The notes under the pieces were generated by a model that saw nothing but the letters and a program-made list of their open reading frames with translations, had not been told where the DNA came from and did not search any database. Positions 54,598-64,000 of a stretch of 64,000 nucleotides of DNA are shown here, piece after piece. Position numbers and translations under genes: made by a program. Source of the DNA: Batillaria attramentaria (Eukaryota; Mollusca; Gastropoda; Batillariidae). The stretch's first letter is position 1. Each line of letters opens with the position of its first letter. Location: positions 325,501-389,500 of the forward strand of contig JACVVK020000467.1 of assembly GCA_018292915.2 (NCBI GenBank), read 5' to 3'.

Positions 54598-56411
54598 GCG
54601 CGAGCAGAAGTATACTACCAGTATACCGCCAGTACACGCACACTCACGGTAGTTCACCGCCAGTTTCCCACGATATCATGGGCTGTCCAGCTGTATACCA
54701 CCAGTATACCACGAGTTGTACGCTCACACATGGGTTAGCCCAGCAGGTACCCCTCAGTTTACCGTCAGTTAGTCACAGATAAATCCATGAAATGATTATG
54801 TGTAGCGTAGATGCACTTCGCTATGTTTGTGTTTAGGACAGCAGCCATTCTTAGTACAGGCGCACTTTTAAGTTGGGTCAAGCTAGCCACAGTGAAGGGT
54901 CAGTTCTCACGTGCGCTGGCCATGTGATCGCGTCTTGAGCGCGTGATTTCTTGTATCAACGCTAAAGACAGAACCTAGCGAGAGTTTCCCGCGTTTTCAT
55001 CAGTCGCTTTCTGAGAGTCCCCGGAGACGCGTGTGTCGCCCCTCCAGCCCTCGAATCTTCCTGTAACCGCTCTCTTCGTTCCCTCGCTATAGGTCTCATC
55101 TTCTTGCTCAGCCTCTAGACTTATTTTGGTATATGGGAACCAATGTTGAAACTGTTACTGGATACATCTTCTATTTGGAACTATGTGCACTGACACTGAA
55201 GAAACTGTGATTCTGTATTGGATTATTTGTGAACTGTGTTTGGAACCACTGAATTCGGACTTGGAATTAGTCTTCAGATAAACGGTGACTGTGTCTCATT
55301 TTATTCCCTTTTAACTAGAGAACAGCTGGTGTAAAATAGGAAGATACTTGTAGTGGCTCGATGTACTCCCGGCGCTAAGAGATCTGATAGTTAACATTAC
55401 TAGTCAGAGCAGTTATGTAAAGTCGTAGTCTTGGTTTAGACAGATACTGGGTGAGAACGTTTTTTTTAATAGTTGGAGAGAGACTCTAGTATCAGGCTCC
55501 TTTGTTTCATGCCCAGTCAGAGAGGGAGGTTTCCCAGCATCTGTGCTAATATGCAGTACACACGCTGGCCGAGTGTGTATTGTCTATTCCATTCAGTAAC
55601 TGACGGTCACCAGGCAGAGCAAGGAATTCCATTCACAGAGTGACCACGCTCTCGGTTTACATCATTCACGGAATTGTCCACTCCACTCTGCTTTAATTGT
55701 ACTGTCCCGCCCGTCCCGTATTTTGTAATTTATTTCTTCCCGTATTTATTATTATTTTTGTTTTGTATAAGTAGTGTAGGTTTTAGTACTCTAGTTTGTT
55801 CCCCGACAAATATTAATCATCAGGCTCATATATTTTGAGCCGAATCTGTGTTGCCTTATTACATCTAACGATTCATATGATCCGCATGTAACTTTTACTG
55901 GAATAAGTGAACACTGATTTTTATTCTCTTGTCAGTTGTTTCTTTCGAGAGATAGTAAGTTTGATGAGTCATTGAGTGTGGAGATGTGTGTGGCACGTAG
56001 GCCCGACAGTATGATGCAATACTCTTTCGCACTTCAGCCATCTGTGGCGTAGCTAACTGCAGACTGTCGTTAACTGCAGACAGATCGCAGAAACTGATGA
56101 TAACTGGGATACATCACTAATTTGGTAATTAAGGCACAATGATGATGTTAACGCGCCTCCACCTAAGGATTTGTTGATCAATAAAAGCAGCAAACAAAAC
56201 GTAGTTTAATAATTTGCGTTCCGTGACAATTTAATGAGAACTCCCGAACAATGCGGTGCTGACCTTGACCTCGAGTGCGCGCGACTGAGGTACGGCGCGT
56301 GATTTGCAAGAATGGCGTGAACGTTTGCGTGTCATGTGCGCTTCTTTTGTGCAGCGTTGCACTCACGAGTCACTTTGAGCACTGCTGTGTCGGATGGAAA
56401 CCAGGAGAAAA
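54598..56411. other. Unassigned sequence
   Basis: Just right of the MITE are short TATACCA/CCAGTATACC repeats (54610-54720). Nothing else recognised. Confidence 0.4.
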
Positions 56412-58015
56412 AGTGAGTTGTTTTTTTTATGTTGTTTCCATAGTAATGGAAACAACATCATAGGACGGGCTAAATTTTCCACGTTCATGGGCAAGCATCT
56501 GTGGTATAAACGCACGTCACTGCCGATCTCCCGCAGAGACGATTTTGCAAGTGTAACTCTGACAATGACGTAAGAAAACATGCGTCATCGACGCTGGCAT
56601 GTATGGTCCGCCGAACGCACTTCTCCTCCTCAGTGAGTGCCGTCTGTGCGGATGTGTGTGCGTGCGTGCGTGCGGCTGTGTGTGTGTGAATTGTGTCCAG
56701 GCCCGTTTCTTCGAAAATACTTAACCGAATGGCTTCAAATTTGGGGTATCCAAATATATCAAAATGTTACATTAGACGATTCAAGCGTGTGATGATTGCT
56801 TACGTGATTTGGGAGTTATCGCCCTTTTGAGACAAGTTGGTTGTCTTTCGTGTACAGGCGTAATATTTATTTAAATCACTCAATTTTTTGGCAGTAGATA
56901 GCTTGAATACGGACTCTGAACAGAGTCACTACTAGAAAATGGTCGCTCTTATAGTTTTCATGTAAACCGAGCCTGAGTTGACATTGCATGTGAACCCAGT
57001 TCAGATGCCTATTTCTCCGAAAATACTAAACCGATCGATTTCAAATTTGGGGTTTCTGAATGAATCAAGATTGTTGAATAGAAGGCCCGATCCAGGTACG
57101 ATTGCACACATGATTTGCGAGTTATCGCCCTTTTCAGAAAAAGTGGCTTTCTGGCGTTTAAAGGCGTAATATTTACCTAAACCACTCCATTGTTTGGACA
57201 TAGATAGCATGAATACGGACTCTCAACTAAGTGAATTTTGGAGGTTGTCGCTTTTATACTTTTCGCGTAAGCCGTACCTGATGAAAGTGCTGGTGAACAC
57301 ACTTTAGATCTCAAAATCGCTCCTACTATACATAGATAATAAGCCTGGGGTGCCCTAAAAAATATGCAAAAAAATTAGAAAAATTCACTGCAGCCGTTAT
57401 CGCCAGTTGACTCGAAAATTTGTACTCACAGCACATTTCCTCTACAAGCCACACGCCTCACAAACATCGAAAAAGAGACGCACGCGCAATGACGTAAAGT
57501 AAGTGCGTCATGTTTGATTGACGTGATGCTGTTTTTTCTTGGGGGTATCTCGCCACTTTCTCTGTTTGGAGACGTGGTGTATTTTACTTCTACTATGTCG
57601 CCAATTTCGTGCAATCGCAGAGAAGACACGGGATATAACAGAATACAACTCCAATACTTTATGAACAGAATATGCACGGAGAACAAATTCATGAAAGAAG
57701 AAGAACCCAGAACGCTGTGCAGGGCTGCTTACGTACTGAACAGGTCAGATCCATCGCAGAAAAGGCACGCGCGCACTGACGCAAAAGGCAGTATCAGCGT
57801 CATTTTTCCGACGTCATGTTTGATTGACGTGATACTGGCATTTCTTGGGGATGTGTCGCCACTTTTTGGACGTTCTCTATGTGTAGACGGGGAAAGCTGG
57901 AGTTTCATTGATGTAGTGTGCTTTGTTTTTCCCACTGACTCTCACTCAATAGCATAGTAGAGTGAGAGAACACCACATAGGTCTCAATGGAGCACAAACG
58001 CGGCTCGCGCGAGTC
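56412..58015 (+). repeat. Repeat family P, copy 2
   Basis: Matches 20876-22160, including the palindrome ATGTTGTTTCCAT...ATGGAAACAACAT (56429-56458). It has an extra internal block of about 280 bp (about 57495-57775), itself related to the adjacent part (GTTTGATTGACGTGAT occurs twice). Confidence 0.75.
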
Positions 58016-58304
58016 TGTGTGTGTGTTAGTCCGGGCTAACCCATGAGTGTTCGGGGAAGACACATCCTGGGTCAGGGATCCAAGCGAAGAAACTTTTTGG
58101 TGGCTACATTTTTTTCGTGGTGGCTATGCCACAGATAAACGTCAGGCTAATATAAGAAAACTGACAGCGTACCTAAGCTGTACGATGATGTTCATAGCTG
58201 AACTTGATTGAAATGTTCACGGCTTCAACCGGCCGTCTGCGGAAGTTAGAATGGGATCCCTTATGGCGCACGGCGAAAACTGAAGGGAATGAACTCATTG
58301 TTAT
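58016..58304. other. Unassigned sequence
   Basis: No gene recognised. Confidence 0.4.
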
Positions 58305-58752
58305 TTCAGAGCACTCTCTGGGGCACAGAGTCTTTCAGTGGAAAGTACCTCTGTGCACAGTGGGGAAATGGCGCTCACTGCGCTACCGTGACGGGCCTAA
58401 ATTGTCTCGGTGCTCTCAAACACAAGGTCGCGCACTATGTCATCCTTGACCAGCTTTGAACCCAGAGGGATCCTCAGTGGCGCAAGTGATGGCAGGCTGT
58501 CTTCAGAGTGAAAGTAGGCGTGTTTCTGAATCAGAGACATACATAACATGTCTCTGTCTGAATGGACAGATCTATTATTACATTCAGTCTTAGAGCACGG
58601 GTGTGTATGCTTTTGTAATCGTCTCTTATTCCACCACAAGGCAGATACGTGATCGTCAGCACCGTGAAATAATACTTGCCTGTAGAGTGCAACACCCTTG
58701 CCTGTCAGAGTGCAACCCCCTTGCCGTTTACTCACATCCTGTTGGATCAGTG
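58305..58752 (+). repeat. Repeat family R, direct copy
   Basis: Carries GCACTCTCTGGGGCACAGAG through CACATCCTGTTGGATCAGTG. It is broken at GTGTA, where other copies continue CCACGTAAACAG. Confidence 0.8.
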
Positions 58753-58754
58753 TA

Positions 58755-58880
58755 CAGTATACGCCGGTTATAAGAAACTCGAGGGGGGTGAATTTTTTGG
58801 TTTCTTATATCCGAGTTTTCTTATATCTGAAAGTCGGATATAAGAAAGTATTTTGAAAAATATTTCTTATAACCGAGTTC
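58755..58880 (+). mobile_element. Possible pogo/Tigger-like element, left end only
   Basis: Starts CAGTATACGCCGGTTATAAG directly after a TA, inside repeat family R. TTATAAGAAA/TTTCTTATA motifs recur through the first 120 bp. Pogo-type transposons start CAGT and duplicate TA. No right end or transposase was found. Confidence 0.4.
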
Positions 58881-59181
58881 AGTGAAAAAAAAGGTTTAAA
58901 ACATTTCTTTTTTCTCAGTTCGTGTATGTTTTGCATTAAATTAAGAAATATCTGGTTTCTCTTAAAGACCTGCACAGAATATATATGTGTAGAGTTAATA
59001 TACACCAGTGCGCTTGTGTCCTTCAATGTCAGATTTTTTTGTTTGAACATGAAAATACTGTTTTTGCTTCCCAACTGTAGCGCTGGCGGTCATGTGGTAA
59101 GAAAAAACAAAACAAAAGGAAAAAAAACAAAACCAAACCAACCAACCAACCAACCAACCAAACAAACAAAAAAGAACTAAG

Positions 59182-59223
<42 letters not shown>

Positions 59224-59505
59224 CCTTGTATTTATAGGATACATGTATATTAAAAGTGCATTATGTATCAACTTTTGATCTATAAAACACTCGTCCCATT
59301 AGAGTATGATATGCGATGCTTTACGTGTCTAATTTAACTGAAAAAAGCTGCAAATTAGCTTTTTTCTCTGTTGGGAGGGGGAAGGGGGATGGAGGAAAGA
59401 TGGACCACGTATATTGTCAAAGAAAGGAATTGATCAACAGTTAGTCTAATACTGATAGTTTTATTCTCCTTAACGCGAGCCCTGTAGACAGAGACAGACA
59501 TACAG
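58881..59505. other. Unassigned sequence with simple repeats
   Basis: A-rich (AACC)n/(AAAC)n tract at about 59100-59170 and (GA)n at 59187-59219. No gene recognised. Confidence 0.5.
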
Positions 59506-59771
59506 AGAGAGAGAGAGAGAGACTTCGACTTCGACATTTTATTGATTAGCCCGTTGAGCCATATCAGTGGAGTGAGTTTTTTTTTCTTTCCAGTTATATA
59601 GTACATCACTGGTCCTCTCTTAACAGCCATCGCAATCGGACACGGGGTAACAGGATTTACAGCTGCAGACATACAGACATAATTAAATTATACATGACAG
59701 ACAACAATAGCAGTATAAGTATCAGCCGACGGCTGTAGTACTATAGTATAGTATAACAATATGCTTGGATT

Positions 59772-62700
59772 TCAATTGTTACCTCTCAGTGAGAATACTC
59801 TATACAGATATCTAGAAATCTGCTTAATTGTGTCATCAGAGTCTGTTTTAAGAATAAAGGAAACTGCATTTTCATTGAGTGGGCTCACTCCCTGTAGCAG
59901 TGGAACGTCATCTCGAAACTCGGCATAGGCTGTGCAAAAGAAGAGTACATGCGCCTCGTCCTCTATTTCATTCCTGCACATTGGACATATCAAATTTCGT
60001 GGTGTCACGTCTTTACTATATCTGAATTTGTGAATTGCAATTGGAGAAATGCCAAATCTGAATTTGATATAAGCCTGCCGGAAACATCTTAACTGCTGCA
60101 GATCAACATAACGCTCAGGCTGTAGCCAACTCTTAAAGGAAGCATAGAGTTCGAGGCGCTCACTGTCAGTGATGCTGTAATGCCATTCTTGTGCAAAACA
60201 GTCTACAAGGCGCTGCCTGAACACCCGAAGAAACCTGTTTGTATTGCCAACACCTTGCTGGAGCCAAACAATACCAAAACCATTCACACACAATAACTCT
60301 TTAACAGAGAAAGCCCAAGTACTTTTGCCCAAGTCTTGCAAATGGAAAAGCATATTGTATGCCTTACGCGGAAGCCTATCATCAGACATGCTGACAAGTC
60401 TGAGCCAGTATTTGATGCAACGCACTTTTGATATAATATAGAGAGGAAACCTCCCAAGGTCACCATAAATCATTTTGTTAGGTGTGTTTAAGCCAACATT
60501 TAACAGCCTCTTACAAGCAAAAAGATGGGCCTTCTCCAGTACATCAAAAGGTTGAAAACCCCAAACTTCTGCCCCATACATCAAGATAGGTACAATCTGT
60601 GCATCATATATTCTAAAAAATAGTTCTCTGGGTATGACGGGTTTCCAGAGACATCTGAAGAGCTGGCTAGTTCTGATCTTTGCTTTAGATGCAAGCTCAG
60701 TTACTGCACTGGTAAGTGAAAGCTTTGTGGTGAAGTGCAAACCAAGGTACTTGTATGAATTAACTACATCCAGTTTGCAATCTCCATAATACCAAGATTC
60801 TCTACCGGCCAAAAATCCACCTTTTCTGAATACTATTACTTTCGTTTTTTCTAAATTTACTCTCATTGCCAATTTGTCTGCAAACTGTTTCAGGATATCA
60901 ATCTGTTTCTGTAAACCAACAGTTGAAAACGACGTGAGTACAACATCATCTGCAAAAAGCAGTATCAACAGCTGTATGATGTCAGGAGTAAGCTGAACAC
61001 CATGTACACCGTTCTGACAGACTTCAATCGCTAATTCGTTCACAAAAAACGAGAACAGAGTAGGCGAAAGAACACATCCTTGTCTGACGCCGATAGGGCA
61101 GTCGAACCAATCAGTAAGTGCATCTTTGCACCTGACACAAGACCTGACAGTACTGTACATGCTTTGCAACATTTTCAGCATTTTACCCCCAACTCCCGCT
61201 TTCCTGAGAACATCCCATAAAATGCCTCTGTTCACTGTGTCAAACGCCTTCTTGAAATCTACAAAACATACATAAACTTTACCAGACTTCTTCAAAAGGT
61301 AACGCTGGACAATAGAATAAAGTATAAAGATATTATCTGTTGTGGAATGTCCGGCCCTAAAACCACTTTGTTCTTCAACAATGTTCTTATTCTGTTCAGC
61401 CCAGTTTGTAAGCCGTCTGTTCATAATATGAGCAAATACTTTGCCAAGAATACTAAGGAGGGACACCCCTCGATAATTATCAGGATTGTCCCTGTCACCA
61501 CTTTTGTGTAAGGGTACAATGATTGCACCACTCCATGCTTTAGGGAACTGAGCCCTGTTGAAAACTGTATTGAATAGGTGTACCAAAAACAATAAAATGA
61601 CCCCCAAGGAACCTTTCAGCATCTCCGCCAGTACACCATCCGGACCCGCTGCTTTACCCGACTTCAGGTGGTCAACTGCACGTCTAACTTCGTCAGATGT
61701 TATCGGCTGGTCGAGACATTCAACGCCAGGAACCTCTCGATCATCCGAAGGTACAGCTGTATCAACAGTAGCGTCTACAACAGACTGAGCCGGGTCCTCG
61801 CTAAAAACCTTTTGAAAATGCTGGAACCATTGAGCACTTTCCACATTCGGCTCAGGAACAGAACTTGCACTAACAGATTTGACTTGTCGCCAGAACGCTT
61901 GTGAGTTCGTGGTTTTAGATAATAAAGTGTTGAGAGAATCATTTTTGTACTGTTTGCGTTTTTCTTTAAGTAATCGCCTGTAGATCTTTCTGTTTTCAAC
62001 GTAATCTTTTCTGTCATTGTCTCGTTTAGAACGCCGGAACTTTCTATAGGATTTACGTGCCTGTTTCCTTGCCCCAAAACATTCAGCATCAAACCACTTA
62101 CTTTTCCTTGGGCCTTGGCGTACGTTACGCTTCATGCACTCAGAGGCCTGCAGAAGACCTGACGTCAGACAGTCAACTGCATCATCGACAGACGTTTCAA
62201 TCAAACGTGTCGCTTCTTCAAGAATGTTGCAAAATCCCTCACCACTTACAGCCTCAGCAAACTCACCTTGTTTGTTTTCATCCCACCACAGTTTCTCTAC
62301 TGTTCCCACCCCACTCTGGAGCCTTTCAATACACCCCGGGCTGACAGAAAGTTCGACAGGCAAGTGCTTGGATTCCAGTCTCTCTGCAACTTCAAGTCTC
62401 ATATCAGTATACAGCAGTTCACGAGAACAAATAAAGTAATCCACAGTGCTGCTACCTGATGTACATACATATGTAAAATGCCCTTCCTCATCCCCTCGAC
62501 GTGCTCCATTAAGTATGGTGAAATCACATGCTGCACAAAACTCAAGAAGTATTCTGCCAAAGTTTGATACAATGACGTCTTGGGACATGCGAGATTCATG
62601 GTAAGTATCACCTAGAACCAAGTCATCTGAATCATCAGCATCGGAGTAAACGGGATTCATACCCCCAGTTCTAGCGTTAAAGTCACCTGCTAGTAAATAC

Positions 62701-63446
62701 ACACATGACTGACCAAACGTTTGCATACAGTCAAGTACACACTGCTCAACCAGACTCACGCTGCACGTGACAGTTACATGTGCTTGCTTGTAGTAGGGTG
62801 AAGATGATGGTGGCACATACGCTCCGCAGAAAATCACATCCTTTTCAAAGCCGAACACAGTTTTGTCTATTTTCAACACCACAATATTATCAGCTAGAGT
62901 GTCTATCCTCTGCACTAGGTGACTATGCTTGCTTTTTACCATAACCAATACACCACCATTGCATTTGTTGTCATGGACTGTGAATTTAAAGGCTGGACTG
63001 AAATACTGTTCAAAGTCTGAGAAACAATCAAGCCTTCTATCATGCACCAGAAATGTTTCTGTTAAACAGACGATATCAAATGTATTGACATATTCAATAA
63101 AGTCTGCTTCGCTTATTTTAGCCATCAGACCTTCGATGTTGTAGTTCAACATACGTACTGATTTTGGTGCATAAGCTCGTGCACCCTGACCTTCTGTGTT
63201 GTCTCTGTCACGTTCCGTTGCCCCCTCTCCCTCGCCGTGCTGCGTCGCCTTTGGACTGCTGCTCAGTCGCGCCTCGCCTGTGACGAAAGGAATAGTGCCT
63301 GGACTTACGTGCTGCAGGCGGTGACGGCTTGCCACTGTTGAGAGCTGTGACAGTAGCATACGAGGGGCTGACCTCCTGAGTTTGGCGAACTGGGTCACGG
63401 GTGGGGGAGGGGGTGCGGGTGCGGGTACGGGTACAGTCGGCCTCAC
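59772..63446 (-). CDS. LINE-C ORF2: endonuclease-reverse transcriptase, intact
   Basis: A 1224-residue open frame. A Pro-rich start is followed by the endonuclease from about residue 98: NYNIEGL, CLTETF, GGVLVMVKS, GAYVPPSSSPYY, GDFNARTGG, TVDYFICS, KHLPVEL (in place of SDH). RT: KSGKAAGPDGV, NYRGVSLLS, QSGFRAGHSTTDN, FVDFKKAFDTV, GVRQGCVLSP and FADDVVL. C-terminal domain with YLGLHFTTKL, PILMYGAEVWG and a Cys/His motif CPMCRNEIEDEAHVLFFC near the end. The methionine at 63446 is the first in frame; the true start may be later because the first 90 residues overlap ORF1. No stops, so it is a candidate for a recently active copy. Confidence 0.88.
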   Translation of the reverse strand: MRPTVPVPAPAPPPPPVTQFAKLRRSAPRMLLSQLSTVASRHRLQHVSPGTIPFVTGEARLSSSPKATQHGEGEGATERDRDNTEGQGARAYAPKSVRMLNYNIEGLMAKISEADFIEYVNTFDIVCLTETFLVHDRRLDCFSDFEQYFSPAFKFTVHDNKCNGGVLVMVKSKHSHLVQRIDTLADNIVVLKIDKTVFGFEKDVIFCGAYVPPSSSPYYKQAHVTVTCSVSLVEQCVLDCMQTFGQSCVYLLAGDFNARTGGMNPVYSDADDSDDLVLGDTYHESRMSQDVIVSNFGRILLEFCAACDFTILNGARRGDEEGHFTYVCTSGSSTVDYFICSRELLYTDMRLEVAERLESKHLPVELSVSPGCIERLQSGVGTVEKLWWDENKQGEFAEAVSGEGFCNILEEATRLIETSVDDAVDCLTSGLLQASECMKRNVRQGPRKSKWFDAECFGARKQARKSYRKFRRSKRDNDRKDYVENRKIYRRLLKEKRKQYKNDSLNTLLSKTTNSQAFWRQVKSVSASSVPEPNVESAQWFQHFQKVFSEDPAQSVVDATVDTAVPSDDREVPGVECLDQPITSDEVRRAVDHLKSGKAAGPDGVLAEMLKGSLGVILLFLVHLFNTVFNRAQFPKAWSGAIIVPLHKSGDRDNPDNYRGVSLLSILGKVFAHIMNRRLTNWAEQNKNIVEEQSGFRAGHSTTDNIFILYSIVQRYLLKKSGKVYVCFVDFKKAFDTVNRGILWDVLRKAGVGGKMLKMLQSMYSTVRSCVRCKDALTDWFDCPIGVRQGCVLSPTLFSFFVNELAIEVCQNGVHGVQLTPDIIQLLILLFADDVVLTSFSTVGLQKQIDILKQFADKLAMRVNLEKTKVIVFRKGGFLAGRESWYYGDCKLDVVNSYKYLGLHFTTKLSLTSAVTELASKAKIRTSQLFRCLWKPVIPRELFFRIYDAQIVPILMYGAEVWGFQPFDVLEKAHLFACKRLLNVGLNTPNKMIYGDLGRFPLYIISKVRCIKYWLRLVSMSDDRLPRKAYNMLFHLQDLGKSTWAFSVKELLCVNGFGIVWLQQGVGNTNRFLRVFRQRLVDCFAQEWHYSITDSERLELYASFKSWLQPERYVDLQQLRCFRQAYIKFRFGISPIAIHKFRYSKDVTPRNLICPMCRNEIEDEAHVLFFCTAYAEFRDDVPLLQGVSPLNENAVSFILKTDSDDTIKQISRYLYRVFSLRGNN

Positions 63447-63945
63447 TGACTGGGGTAGGTGGGGGAACAGATGCAGGGGAGGGGTCCAGGGTTACAATTG
63501 TGCGGCTCGTGCCTGGCGAGGAGACATCACGAGCATCGCCACCCCTGTTGTTGCTGTCCGTGGTGTGGTCGTCCTTGGCGTCACCCTGGCTGACAGCCAC
63601 CCTGCCACTACGAAGAGTAGAAATGTTGTTGCCACGGGCACGGGCAGAACCAACACGGCCCCTACGGCTGTCCCCATAGTCATGCCTGTCACTCCTCCTG
63701 TAGTTGTAGTCGTAGTGGCCCCTGTAGTTGTAGTCGTCGTGGCCCCTGTAGTTGTAGTCGTCGTGGCCCCTGTAGTTGTAGTCGTCGTGGCCCCTGTGGT
63801 TGTAGTCGTAGCCGTTGTAGTCGTAGCCCCTGGTGTCGCTGTCGTAATCGCCGTCGCCCGTGTAGTTGTGGTCGTCGAAGCCCCTTTGTTGTATTTGTCG
63901 TCGTTCCTGGAGCTGGCGTCGTCCGTGTAGTTGTGTCTTCTGTAG
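63208..63945 (-). CDS. LINE-C ORF1, C-terminal part (partial)
   Basis: On minus, an open frame from 63945 to a stop at 63208 encodes an Asp/Tyr/Arg-rich tandem repeat (DYNYRGHD units), then RRSDRHDYGDSRRGR, a Gly/Arg stretch and a Ser/Thr/Pro-rich, basic tail. It ends within the start of ORF2 in a different frame. Upstream of about 63890 the similar-looking sequence (DDYRRHNYTDD) lies in another frame, suggesting a frameshift in the repeat. No methionine start is visible in this frame; the protein continues beyond the window or is broken. No 2A motif is visible, but its expected position lies outside. Confidence 0.55.
   Translation of the reverse strand, partial: LQKTQLHGRRQLQERRQIQQRGFDDHNYTGDGDYDSDTRGYDYNGYDYNHRGHDDYNYRGHDDYNYRGHDDYNYRGHYDYNYRRSDRHDYGDSRRGRVGSARARGNNISTLRSGRVAVSQGDAKDDHTTDSNNRGGDARDVSSPGTSRTIVTLDPSPASVPPPTPVSEADCTRTRTRTPSPTRDPVRQTQEVSPSYATVTALNSGKPSPPAARKSRHYSFRHRRGATEQQSKGDAARRGRGGNGT
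63703..63800. repeat. 24-bp tandem repeat encoding an octapeptide
   Basis: About four copies of the unit GTAGTTGTAGTCGTCGTGGC plus CCCT, with one or two substitutions, decaying on the right. It translates on minus to DYNYRGHD repeats. Confidence 0.85.
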
Positions 63946-64000
63946 TCATCGTCGTTGTCCCCATCGTCTCTGTTGTCGTCCTCTGTATGGAGCCGCCCTG

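Larger units (their letters stand above)
59520..64000 (-). mobile_element. CR1/L2-like LINE related to 2A-LINE, ORF2 intact (LINE-C), 5' end outside window
   Basis: On minus: the end of ORF1 (from the window edge), ORF2 overlapping it in another frame, and a 3' UTR of about 250 bp with CAATAAAATGTCGAAGTCGA directly before (CT)n. The 3' structure parallels the 2A-LINE terminus. Confidence 0.85.

Overview
The window looks like repeat-rich nuclear DNA of an animal, most likely a mollusc. Reasons: no bacterial gene organisation, long (GT)n/(CA)n arrays, tRNA-derived SINEs, RTE-, CR1/jockey- and I-type LINEs, Gypsy LTR elements, and single-exon GPCRs with FMRFamide-receptor-like motifs. The phylum is inferred from style, not from a diagnostic gene. 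No conserved multi-exon host gene was recognised.

The host content is a family of four near-identical, intronless class A GPCR genes on the minus strand (5804-6793, 8386-9381, 37830-38816, 47093-48121). They lie in duplicated blocks that share flanking DNA. GPCR1 and GPCR2 are a direct tandem pair with a 2.58-kb period. GPCR3 and GPCR4 were once much closer to this pair and were pushed apart by insertions. Three copies keep CRE-like (ACGTCA) sites upstream. Differences between copies concentrate in extracellular segments.

From 13.07 to about 37.69 kb there is one old LINE (called 2A-LINE here) whose ORF1 carries a 2A-type motif (GDVEPNPGP). It has been split into five pieces by later insertions: (i) an intact RTE element with 12-bp target duplications (15512-18803); (ii) a 5.7-kb composite insertion holding an unclassified repeat, a 5'-truncated RNase H-bearing LINE and a 0.95-kb retroposon with 18-bp target duplications; (iii) a 0.7-kb terminal-inverted-repeat element that itself hosts a Gypsy-type element with 1361-bp LTRs; (iv) a second, more complete Gypsy element with gag-PR-RT-RH-INT. 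Removing the insertions on paper leaves a LINE of about 5.2 kb, and its reading frame resumes across each junction I could follow.

A second RTE copy (40923-44131, frameshifted) and two near-identical endonuclease-less LINE copies (10082-12830 and about 44221-46975) lie between the GPCR genes. The right part (48.5-59.5 kb) has no recognisable gene. It holds microsatellites, two SINE families, a 133-bp Tc1/mariner-like MITE, and further copies of two unclassified repeats seen earlier in the window. The right end (59.5-64 kb, minus strand) is a LINE related to the 2A-LINE with an intact 1224-residue ORF2. Its ORF1 is cut by the window edge and contains an eight-residue tandem repeat.

Boundaries of repeats without target duplications are approximate. 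Family assignments come from motifs read by eye, with no database search.
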